From positions 1 through 64,000 of the forward strand of contig CAYUSB010000002.1 of the NCBI GenBank assembly GCA_964447205.1: a stretch of DNA of 64,000 bases, written 5' to 3'. A model generated the notes under the pieces. It saw nothing but the letters and a program-made list of their open reading frames with translations, was not told where the DNA came from and made no database searches. Position numbers and translations under genes: made by a program. Positions 33,209-40,537 of this stretch are shown one piece after another. Position 1 is the stretch's first letter, and every line of letters starts with the position of its first letter. The stretch is from JAEUKH01 sp964447205. Its GTDB lineage: Bacteria; Myxococcota_A; Polyangia; Polyangiales; Ga0077539.

Positions 33209-34300
33209 ATGGGCGAAGTCTATACGGTGATCATGGCGGGGGGGTCGGGGACGCGGTTCTGGCCGCAGTCGCGGAGGGCGCGGCCGAAGCAGTTTTTGCC
33301 CCTGGGCCCTGACGGGGTGACCCCGCTGCTGACGGCCACCGCCGCGCGCCTCGGGGCGTTGTGCCCGATCGAGCGCACCCTGGTGGTGACCCGGGCCGAC
33401 CTCGCCGACGCCACCCGGGAGGCCCTTCCGGGGCTGCCCCCCGGCAACCTCCTGCTCGAACCCGCCGGGCGCAACACGGCCCCCTGCGTGGCCTGGGCTA
33501 CGGCCACGATCCAGCGGCGCGATCCCGAGGCCGTGGTGGTGGTCCTGGCGGCCGATGCGTTCATCGTCGACACGGAGGCCTTCGTGGCGGCCCTGCAGAC
33601 GGCGGTCGAGGCGGCCCGGGCGGGGGTGATCGTGACCCTCGGGATTCGCCCCACGCGCCCCGAGACGGGGTACGGGTACCTGCGGGTGGGAGAGGCCCTG
33701 GCGGAGGGCCCCGCGGGGGTGTCGCGGGTGGCGGCCTTCGTCGAGAAGCCCGACATCTTGCGCGCGGCCACCTTCGTCGCCGACGGCCTCCACCTGTGGA
33801 ACGCGGGGATCTTCGTCTTCCGCGCCGACGTGATGCGGGCCGCGGTGCGGGAGTTTCTGCCGACGGTACACGACGCCTTGGAGGTCTTCGACGTGGCCGC
33901 CCGCGGGGGGACCGAGCCCGCCGTGGTGACGGCCCTGTACCCCACCCTGCCCAACGTCTCGGTCGACTACGGGGTGATGGAGCGGGTGCAGTCGGTGGCG
34001 GTGGTTCCGGTCGATTGCGGGTGGAGCGACGTGGGGAGCTGGCAGGCGGCCTGGGAGCTCGGGGAGAAGGACCCCAAGGGCAACGTCGACCGCACGGCCG
34101 ACAAGCTCGCGGTCTTCCTCGACGCTACGGGCAACGTGGTGGTGGCCCCCCCGGGCAAGGTGGTGGCCCTCCTGGGGGTGCACGACCTGGTGGTGGTCGA
34201 TACCCCCGACGCCCTCCTCGTGCTCCCGCGGGATCGGGCCCAGGACGTAAAGGCCATCGTCGACGCCCTCTCGGTCGAGGGCCGCAAGACGGTGCTGTAG
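33209..34300 (+). CDS. manC: Mannose-1-phosphate guanylyltransferase
   Basis: A 363-residue nucleotidyltransferase with the GGSGTRFWP loop (residues 11-19), Lys27, the EPAGRNTAP motif (84-92) and FVEKP, the hallmarks of GDP-mannose pyrophosphorylases. It makes GDP-mannose from mannose 1-phosphate and GTP for glycan and deoxy-sugar synthesis, and could supply the SDR encoded at 4761. The usual PADH motif reads LAADAF here, so the histidine after Asp116 is replaced by Ala117. The length fits the monofunctional form without the isomerase domain. It starts 15 bases after crtW, completing a three-gene run. Confidence 0.9.
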   Translation: MGEVYTVIMAGGSGTRFWPQSRRARPKQFLPLGPDGVTPLLTATAARLGALCPIERTLVVTRADLADATREALPGLPPGNLLLEPAGRNTAPCVAWATATIQRRDPEAVVVVLAADAFIVDTEAFVAALQTAVEAARAGVIVTLGIRPTRPETGYGYLRVGEALAEGPAGVSRVAAFVEKPDILRAATFVADGLHLWNAGIFVFRADVMRAAVREFLPTVHDALEVFDVAARGGTEPAVVTALYPTLPNVSVDYGVMERVQSVAVVPVDCGWSDVGSWQAAWELGEKDPKGNVDRTADKLAVFLDATGNVVVAPPGKVVALLGVHDLVVVDTPDALLVLPRDRAQDVKAIVDALSVEGRKTVL

Positions 34301-34313
34301 GGGAACAGGGGGG

Positions 34314-34342
34314 AGGGCCCTCCCCGCGCGGAGGAGGGCCCT
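34314..34342. terminator. Bidirectional hairpin terminator after manC
   Basis: A ten-base-pair stem, AGGGCCCTCC (34314-34323) with GGAGGGCCCT (34333-34342), encloses a nine-base loop between the stops of two convergent genes (34300 and 34358). It is perfectly placed to stop transcription from both. Confidence 0.6.
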
Positions 34343-34357
34343 GGAGGAGCGCGGGGA

Positions 34358-36979
34358 CTACTGCGTGGGGGGGCGGGTCACGTCGACCGAGTAGCTGCCC
34401 TGGGCGCTGCTCCACCCGTCGACGAAGAAGGTGTGCAGCCCGGCCCCTGCGGGGATGGAGGTGGTGACCAGCGACTGCATCGAGGTGCTCCCGCAGGTGG
34501 TGCTGTTGCGGTTGCAGGCGTTGCCCGTCCCGCTGGCGTTGTACACGTGCAGGACGGTGTCCCAGGTGGCCCGGCCGCAGGTCGAGGCCGAGAAGCTGCC
34601 GCCCGGGGCCCCGGGGCAGGTGACCCAGAAGAAGCCGTTCTCCGGCCCGGAGCCGCCGCAGGTGCTGGTGACCCCGCCCGTGCCCGAGGTGGTCCCGGAG
34701 TAGATGACCCGGCCGGGGCTGAGGAAACGTGTGGTCCCGTTGCCCGTGGGGAGGTGCTCGAAGTGCAAGGGGGTGCTACCCCCCGACCCGGCCTGCACCG
34801 TGAGCACGAGGTAGTACGTCCCCGGCGGCAGGATGGCCACGATCTGCGAGGCGTTGCCGCCCTGGGTGCACGACAGCCCGCGGTTGTCGTTGCAGAGGAC
34901 CTCGCCCGACTGGGTCGACCGCACGAGGGGGGCGGTGCAGCTCGTGGCCAAGAAGAGCTTGGTGTCCCACGTCGCCCCGAAGGTGTCGGCGTAGACAAAC
35001 TCCTGGCGGGTGAGGGTGAAGCGGTAGAAGACATCGGCCCCCCCGACCCCGGCGCAGGGCGCGTTGAGGTCGTGGTTGGCGAAGCTGGTCGAGGCCGTCA
35101 GGGTGATGCGGGGGCCGGCGGCGAGGTTGATCTCCGTGGCGGCGTTGCAGCGGTCGTTGGCGGGCGGAGGGAAGGTGCACGCCCCCGCGTTGCACACGAG
35201 GGGGAAGGGCGAGCTCGAACACACCCGGCCGCAGCTCCCGCAGTGGCTGCGGTCGCTCTGGAGGTCGACGCAGCGGCCGCTACAGAAGGTGAGCCCCGTG
35301 GCGCAGACGCTGCTGCACACCCCGCGGGAGCAGGCTGTCCCCGCGGCGCACACCCGGCCGCAGGCCCCGCAGTGGTTGTTGTCGTTGGTGGTGTTGACCT
35401 CGCAGCCGTCGGCGGCGTTGTTGTTGCAGTTGGCGAAGCCGGTGGTGCAGGCCGACACCGCGCAGGCGCCCGTGGCGCAGGTGGCGGTGGCGTTGGGCAG
35501 GGCGCAGGCCCGCCCGCAGGCCCCGCAGTTGGAGAGGGTGCGGACGCTGGTCTCGCAGCCCGTGTCGACGTCGCGGTCGCAGTCGGCGAAGCCTGTGGCG
35601 CAGGTCACCGAGCACACCCCGCCGGTGCAGGCGGGGGTGGCGTTGGCGGTGCTGCAGGCGTCGCGGCAGGCCCCGCAGTGGGTGGGGGTGGTGTTGAGGT
35701 TGACCTCGCAGCCGTTGGCGGCGTTGTTGTCGCAGTTGCCGAAGCCCTCGGTGCAGGTCCCGAGGGTGCAGGCCCCGGCCACGCAGGCCGCGGCCCCGTT
35801 GGCGGGGGCGGCGCAGGTGCGGCCGCACATCCCGCAGTGGCTGGTGCTGACCCGGGTGTCGACGCAGGCCCCGTTGCAGAAGGTGGTCCCGGCGGCGCAT
35901 TGGGACTGGCAGGTCCCGCCCGAGCAGAAGGTGCCTGCGGCGCAGGCCCGGCCGCACATCCCGCAGTGGGTGTTGTCGGCGGCGAGGGACCGCTCGCAGC
36001 CGTTGGTGGGGTCGTTGTCGCAGTCGCCGAAGCCCGCGGCGCAAGTGTAGCTGCACGCCCCGGCGGTGCAGGCCCCGACGCTGTTGGGGCGGGAACACAC
36101 GGTCCCGCACCCGCCGCAGTGGGCGGGGTTGGTGGCGGTGTTGACCTCGCAGCCGTTGCTGGAGTCGCCGTCGCAGTCGCCGAAGCCCGTGCGGCAGGTG
36201 AACCCGCAGGCCCCCTGAGAGCACACGGTGGCGGCGTTGGTGAAGGAGGGGCAGGCCGTCCCGCAGGCGCCGCAGTGGGCGGGGCTGGCGACGAGGTTGG
36301 CCTCGCAGCCGTTGGCGGGGTTGGTGTCGCAGTCGCCGAAGCCCGAGGCGCAGGTGGTCTGGCAGGCCCCGTTGACGCAGGCGGCCCGGGCGTTGGTGCC
36401 GGCGGTGCAGGCCGTGCCGCAGGTGCCGCAGTGGGCGGGGTCGGTGCGGGTGTCGGTCTCGCAGCCGTTGGCGGGGTCGTTGTCGCAGTCGCCGTAGCCC
36501 ATGGCGCAGGCCCCGAGGGCGCAGCGCCCGGCCGCGCAGGCGGGGGTGGCGTTGGGGGCGTCGCAGACCGTGCCGCAGGCCCCGCAGTGTTGGGGGCTGG
36601 TGGCGGTGGCGGTGCAGGCCCCGGCGCAGCAGGCCTGGCCCGCGGAGCAGGCCGTGCCGCAGGCCCCGCAGTGGGCGGCGTCGGACTGCAGGTCGAGGCA
36701 GCGCCCGGCGCAGCACGCGGTGCCGATGGGACAGCTCATCCCGGCTCCGCAGCCGGGGGCGTCGACGGGCGTGACGGGGACATCGGACGGGGGGGCGTCG
36801 CCCGGGACATCGGCGGCGGGAACGTCTTTCCCAGGGGGAACATCGAGGGCGGGGATGTCGTCGCCCCCGAGGTCGGTGCCGGGGGCGGCGTCACGAAGCG
36901 AGAATTCCCCGGTAGGGAAGGAGCATCCCGTCACGGCGACGAGGAGCGCTATGAGGAGGCAAGGGCGAAGGGACTTCAT
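34358..36979 (-). CDS. Cysteine-repeat lipoprotein with two C-terminal pre-peptidase-like domains
   Basis: An 873-residue lipoprotein (ATG 36979; lipobox AVTGC). A Pro/Asp linker of DVPxxD units follows. The middle is made of eleven HCGACG, HCGTCG or NCGACG cysteine units, of which about seven are preceded by a GFGDCDNDPANGCE segment, a second alternating motif not found in the protein at 27726. The last 270 residues form two beta-rich domains (YRFTLTRQEFVYADTFG and TWDTVLHVYNASG) of the bacterial pre-peptidase C-terminal type, each with a DTxL/VxV core. No catalytic motif is visible. A surface location is inferred. It is convergent with manC and follows the ThyX-like gene by 51 bases. Confidence 0.82.
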   Translation of the reverse strand: MKSLRPCLLIALLVAVTGCSFPTGEFSLRDAAPGTDLGGDDIPALDVPPGKDVPAADVPGDAPPSDVPVTPVDAPGCGAGMSCPIGTACCAGRCLDLQSDAAHCGACGTACSAGQACCAGACTATATSPQHCGACGTVCDAPNATPACAAGRCALGACAMGYGDCDNDPANGCETDTRTDPAHCGTCGTACTAGTNARAACVNGACQTTCASGFGDCDTNPANGCEANLVASPAHCGACGTACPSFTNAATVCSQGACGFTCRTGFGDCDGDSSNGCEVNTATNPAHCGGCGTVCSRPNSVGACTAGACSYTCAAGFGDCDNDPTNGCERSLAADNTHCGMCGRACAAGTFCSGGTCQSQCAAGTTFCNGACVDTRVSTSHCGMCGRTCAAPANGAAACVAGACTLGTCTEGFGNCDNNAANGCEVNLNTTPTHCGACRDACSTANATPACTGGVCSVTCATGFADCDRDVDTGCETSVRTLSNCGACGRACALPNATATCATGACAVSACTTGFANCNNNAADGCEVNTTNDNNHCGACGRVCAAGTACSRGVCSSVCATGLTFCSGRCVDLQSDRSHCGSCGRVCSSSPFPLVCNAGACTFPPPANDRCNAATEINLAAGPRITLTASTSFANHDLNAPCAGVGGADVFYRFTLTRQEFVYADTFGATWDTKLFLATSCTAPLVRSTQSGEVLCNDNRGLSCTQGGNASQIVAILPPGTYYLVLTVQAGSGGSTPLHFEHLPTGNGTTRFLSPGRVIYSGTTSGTGGVTSTCGGSGPENGFFWVTCPGAPGGSFSASTCGRATWDTVLHVYNASGTGNACNRNSTTCGSTSMQSLVTTSIPAGAGLHTFFVDGWSSAQGSYSVDVTRPPTQ

Positions 36980-37030
36980 GGTGGGCCCCACCCTAGCCTG
37001 AGTTGGGGTGAGACGGAATTGCGTGCGGGA

Positions 37031-38512
37031 TCAATGCCGCGCGAAGGGGTGGTCGTCCCAGTCGATGCGGAGGTGGGGGGCGAGCCAGGGGCAGTGGTCG
37101 AGGGCGAGGCGGGCCACGGCCTGGGCCACCCGGCGGTAGGCGGGGTGGCCCTGGCGGGCGGAGCGCAGCTCGGTGAAGTGGAAGAGCTCGCGGAGGTTCA
37201 TGGAGACGAGGTAGCGGACGCGGAAGGCCAGGGGCACGAGGTATTGGGCCTCCCAGGGGTGGGTGGCGGCGATCTCTTCGTAGACGGGGGGCACGGTGTC
37301 GAGGGCGGCCCGGACGTCGCGGCCGACCCCGAGGGCGTCGAGCTCGGGCGAGAGGTGGTAGCCCTCGCGGGCCGTGAGCCGGGGCGTGGTGGCGCTCACG
37401 AGGCGGTGCCGCTGGAGGTCCCGCCAGGCCCCATAATCACACACGATCTCAAAGCGGAACCCAACCTGTTCCAGGGCCCGCAGGGGGGCGTCGTGGGGCC
37501 CCCGGTCGGCGAGGTAGGCGTCGACGATCCCGCGGGCGTGGGCGGGGTCGAGGGCCCCGCTCCAGGCGTCGTTCCAGGGGGTGTCGAAGAGCTCGCACTG
37601 GATGGCGGTGGCGAGGGTGCGCAGGGGCTCGGGGCTGCGGTCGATGAGGGTGACATCGTCGGGGTTGTCGCGGCCGATGGGGTGCAGGGCCCCGTGGGCG
37701 TGCAGGACCCGGCGGAGGGCCTCGTCGCGATGGGCTCGCGGGGCGGTGTACTTGAGCAGGGTGGGGACCACCGTGCGCCCCTCGTCGCGCAGGGCCTCGG
37801 CGATGCGCCGCACCTCGGCCAGGGGCGACCCCAGGAGCTTGCTGATGTGTTGCTCCAGGACGCGTGCGTTGGCGGTGATTCCCACATTGGTGGGCACGCC
37901 CGCGGGGAGCATGCCCCGGAGCAGGTCGCAGGCGTGGGCCCGGAGCGTCGCGGCGTGGGCCTTGGGGTTGGTCCCCGCGGGCACGGGGTGGCGTACGAAG
38001 AGCCTGTTTTCCACCACGTCGAGGAGGCCCGTGTAGACCTTGAGGAGGTGTTGGGCCGTGGAGATGTAACGGCCAGCCAGCTCGGGGGGCAGGGCGAGGT
38101 CGGTGACGAGCGTGCCGGCGTCGAAGCGGACGTAGCGGGTGGACTTCTCGGTGTAGGCGGCGAGGCGGGCCTCTTCGAGGGCCTTGGCCGCGACGATGGA
38201 GCAGTTTTCGACCGCGAGGTGCACGACGGCGTGCTCGGCCACGGAGCTGTGCCCGTAGCCGACGACCCACTTCTCGTGGAAGGCCCGGGCCTTGTCCTGG
38301 GCGGTGCTCAGGAGGGGCCCGGTGGGGGTGGCGGCGTCGACGACGGAGAGCTCCTGATCGTCAAGGAGCTTGCGGAGGTTGCTGCGGAGGTCTTCGCGGG
38401 AGCGGGAGTAGTACGCGAAGAGCACGGCCACGACCTCCTCGGGGAGGTTGCGCAGCGCGAACACGTCGCGGTCGAGGTTGGACACGTAACGCCCGAGCCG
38501 ATCGTCTGCCAC
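37031..38512 (-). CDS. Tandem ThyX-like protein (flavin-dependent thymidylate synthase family)
   Basis: A 493-residue protein with two ThyX folds in tandem. Domain 1 (about residues 20-270) has GHSSVAEH (87-94) and EKSTRYVRF (122-130) but lacks the RHR of the ThyX motif. Domain 2 (about 290-480) has QRHRLVS (367-373) but has lost the serine/STRY part. Together they hold the halves of the RHRxxSxxExSxRY signature, as if each domain gives part of one composite site. Single-domain ThyX is about 230 residues and forms sites between subunits, so a pseudo-dimer is plausible. Whether it makes dTMP is open. The start is GTG 38512; no clear ribosome site is present. Confidence 0.82.
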   Translation of the reverse strand: MADDRLGRYVSNLDRDVFALRNLPEEVVAVLFAYYSRSREDLRSNLRKLLDDQELSVVDAATPTGPLLSTAQDKARAFHEKWVVGYGHSSVAEHAVVHLAVENCSIVAAKALEEARLAAYTEKSTRYVRFDAGTLVTDLALPPELAGRYISTAQHLLKVYTGLLDVVENRLFVRHPVPAGTNPKAHAATLRAHACDLLRGMLPAGVPTNVGITANARVLEQHISKLLGSPLAEVRRIAEALRDEGRTVVPTLLKYTAPRAHRDEALRRVLHAHGALHPIGRDNPDDVTLIDRSPEPLRTLATAIQCELFDTPWNDAWSGALDPAHARGIVDAYLADRGPHDAPLRALEQVGFRFEIVCDYGAWRDLQRHRLVSATTPRLTAREGYHLSPELDALGVGRDVRAALDTVPPVYEEIAATHPWEAQYLVPLAFRVRYLVSMNLRELFHFTELRSARQGHPAYRRVAQAVARLALDHCPWLAPHLRIDWDDHPFARH

Positions 38513-38716
38513 GGGGTCGGCGTATCCCAGGGGGGGGCTCCGGGCAAGGAATCGACGGGCGGGGGGAGGGGGCGGGAGCCCAAATCCTCCTCGCGACCGC
38601 CCGCGCGAGCCCGCGCCGCTCGGTACGAAGCTCGCTGGAGCGCGGCCCATGGGGAAGGCACAGGCGCTTCGTCTGGCACCGGAGACAGGACGGCGGCTTC
38701 GTGCTAGGTTTTGCCT

Positions 38717-38949
38717 ATGATCCCGCGCGGCAAGGTCGCAGAAATCGTCGCCTCACACACATCCCTCCTGGAGGACCCGGCTGCGGCGGCAAGAACGCTC
38801 TGGTGGAGTGCCACCGGAGGTATCTGCTACAACAAGCTTACGAGAAGGGGATGAAGGCGCTCGGGCTCGTCCTCTGGGACGAGCGAACCCCCGACATCAC
38901 GAGCTTCAATCGCTTCTTCCTGCATCGGCATGACCCCTCTCTCGACTGA
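38717..38949 (+). pseudogene. Possible frameshifted small gene
   Basis: From ATG 38717 one frame reads MIPRGKVAEIVASHTSLLED and onward for 45 codons, ending at 38854. A second frame, open from 38701 to 38949, takes over around 38845 and reads MKALGLVLWDERTPDITSF and onward to TGA 38949. GC-rich third positions are in the first frame up to about 38840 and in the second frame after it, which is what a single-base shift near 38840 would produce. The combined product would be about 77 residues. I do not recognise it. Confidence 0.3.
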
Positions 38950-39274
38950 AAACAGGAAGGTCTCCTGCGCTCATTGTGGGCACTCCTTCGCCAGATTGAC
39001 ACGGAACTCAGTACGATCGACAACGCGCCACTTCTGCGACAGGTTGACGCGTCGTCCCCCTCCATCGACCCGTCGGACGTGAGTTACCGGTATCCCTTCG
39101 TGGACAGCCAGACAGGATCAGTAGTCGCTCCCGTCGACATGCGGACAGACCAGTGGGACGTAACCGTTCACGGGGCTAGGCAGGTCGTGGTTGCGAGAAT
39201 CGCTGAGACTGTTTGTATGGATGTTTTGTTAGGCGCGAGTTACTTCGTATGGTCCCCGTTGGGTGACGACACCA

Positions 39275-39525
39275 GGCGGCCCCCCCCGGCCCCCGCCCCG
39301 CGGAGCGAGGGCAATGGAGCGCACACAGAAAAAGTGTTTTGATGCCACCTCGCACTGTGAGCCGTATCCACGATGCAGGGCCTCGCCCACCGCTGCACGG
39401 CATCGGCGCCATGACACCTACCGGAGTTCCACCCAGCAGCAATCGAATGCAACAAAAGTGCTTTCAGTATGCGCTCCACCGCCCTCGCTCCGCGGGGGCG
39501 GGGGCCGGGGGGTGGGGGCCGCGCC
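39275..39525. mobile_element. MITE-like element with about 50-bp terminal inverted repeats
   Basis: The arms at 39275-39322 and 39471-39525 are nearly exact reverse complements. The core, from the poly-C/CCGGCCCCCGCC stretch through GCGGAGCGAGGGC to TGGAGCGC, differs by two bases and short length changes. Pairing continues weakly inward (ACAGAAAAAGTGTTTTG against CTGAAAGCACTTTTG). About 150 bases lie between the arms with no transposase frame. Size and structure fit a non-autonomous miniature element. No obvious target-site duplication is seen. Confidence 0.5.
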
Positions 39526-39685
39526 ATCCGTCTCCCGCCGCAACAACGGACTCCAACCCCGTGAACGGTTACAGTGGGACACCTACCAGAGCAACGAGCT
39601 GGGCTCTTCCGAGCCGTCGGACGGCTCCTGGATCGGGTGGAAGGCCGCATTCGGCGCAACCGCGTGTTCTGAACGTGACGCGTGT

Positions 39686-40477
39686 ATGCTGTTCCTTCCG
39701 ATTCCCAGTTCAGACCCGCGGCCCCCCGTCGATGCGCGTCTGATCGAGCCCGAGACCGACGCCGAGATGGTGCATGGGGTTCGGGTCGAGACGATGGGGT
39801 CCAATGAGCCCCACGCCACGCAGCACATCGAGGTCTCGCTGGTGTTTCGTGGGTGCCTCGCGCCCGGCTACTCCGCGGCCAACGACATGCTCACGCGCGT
39901 CGACGACGACAGCGACCGGGCCCCCGATGTGAGCGTGTTTCCCTCGGGCCGAGACCCGGGTACGGGAGGGCGCAGGCTGGAGGAGATCGCGTTCGAGGTC
40001 TGCGACAGCGAGAGCGTGGCCCATGTCACCGACAAGGCCCTGGCCTTCGCGCTGCGTGGGGTCCGGCGCGTCTTCTACGTCAACGTGGCTGACCGCAGCG
40101 TGCACGAGTGGCAGTCCGCACAGCGGCAGTGGGAAGCCCTCGATCCGCAGTCGGCCATCGTCGACCGCTGCTTCTCCGTGCCCATCCCTGTGGCAGCCCT
40201 CGTCGACCGGGTCCTCGCAGACGACACCGTCGCCCGGGCCCTCCTCGCTCAGCGCAACCGCGTCCTTATGGAGGCCCTCGGGCTCCAGCGGAAGGAGGGC
40301 CGCGAGGAGGGCAAGGCTGAGGCTGTGATCGCGGTGCTCCAGGCCCGCGGGCTCCACGTCGACGACGACAGCCGCGCCCGCATCCTGTCCTGCACCGACC
40401 CCGTTACCCTCGCTCGTTGGACCGCCCGGGCCGTCACAGCGCCCTCGGCCAGTGCCGTCTTGTCCGCGGACGCGTAG
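39686..40477 (+). CDS. Uma2-family (DUF820) PD-(D/E)xK nuclease-like protein
   Basis: A 263-residue protein matching the Uma2 family: an N-terminal EPETDAEMVHGVRVE substrate-facing segment, SDRAPDVSVFPS with the metal-binding Asp, and IAFEVCDSES...DKALAFALRGVRRVFYVNV, where Glu and Lys complete a PD-(D/E)xK core. Uma2 proteins are numerous in myxobacteria, cyanobacteria and others, with unclear roles, and often lie near mobile DNA. The C-terminal part has a KEGREEGKAEAV helical segment also seen in transposase-associated relatives. The start is ATG 39686, chosen because family similarity begins soon after it. The gene lies next to the inverted-repeat element and the degraded region, which suggests acquired DNA. 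Confidence 0.8.
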   Translation: MLFLPIPSSDPRPPVDARLIEPETDAEMVHGVRVETMGSNEPHATQHIEVSLVFRGCLAPGYSAANDMLTRVDDDSDRAPDVSVFPSGRDPGTGGRRLEEIAFEVCDSESVAHVTDKALAFALRGVRRVFYVNVADRSVHEWQSAQRQWEALDPQSAIVDRCFSVPIPVAALVDRVLADDTVARALLAQRNRVLMEALGLQRKEGREEGKAEAVIAVLQARGLHVDDDSRARILSCTDPVTLARWTARAVTAPSASAVLSADA

Positions 40478-40537
40478 CGCGACCCAGGCCGGTGCCCTGC
40501 CAGACCGATGGCGCATGACCGCCGCGGGCCTTATCTG

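Larger units (their letters stand above)
38513..39685. other. Atypical 1.2-kb region without a confident intact gene
   Basis: No frame here gives a recognisable full-length protein. 38513-38700 is GC-rich leader sequence for the ThyX-like gene. 38717-38949 looks like a frameshifted short gene. 38974-39342 has an open frame (ATG 38974) of 122 codons with less GC-biased third positions, and it runs into the left arm of the inverted repeat at 39275. 39526-39685 is leader sequence for the Uma2 gene with a small GAGCCGTC hairpin near 39611. Base composition is lower in GC than the surroundings, in keeping with acquired DNA. Confidence 0.5.

Noticed and set aside
34433..38707. A 1424-codon plus-strand open frame
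   Set aside because: It is antisense to the cysteine lipoprotein and ThyX-like genes; a long stop-free run is expected in DNA of this GC content.
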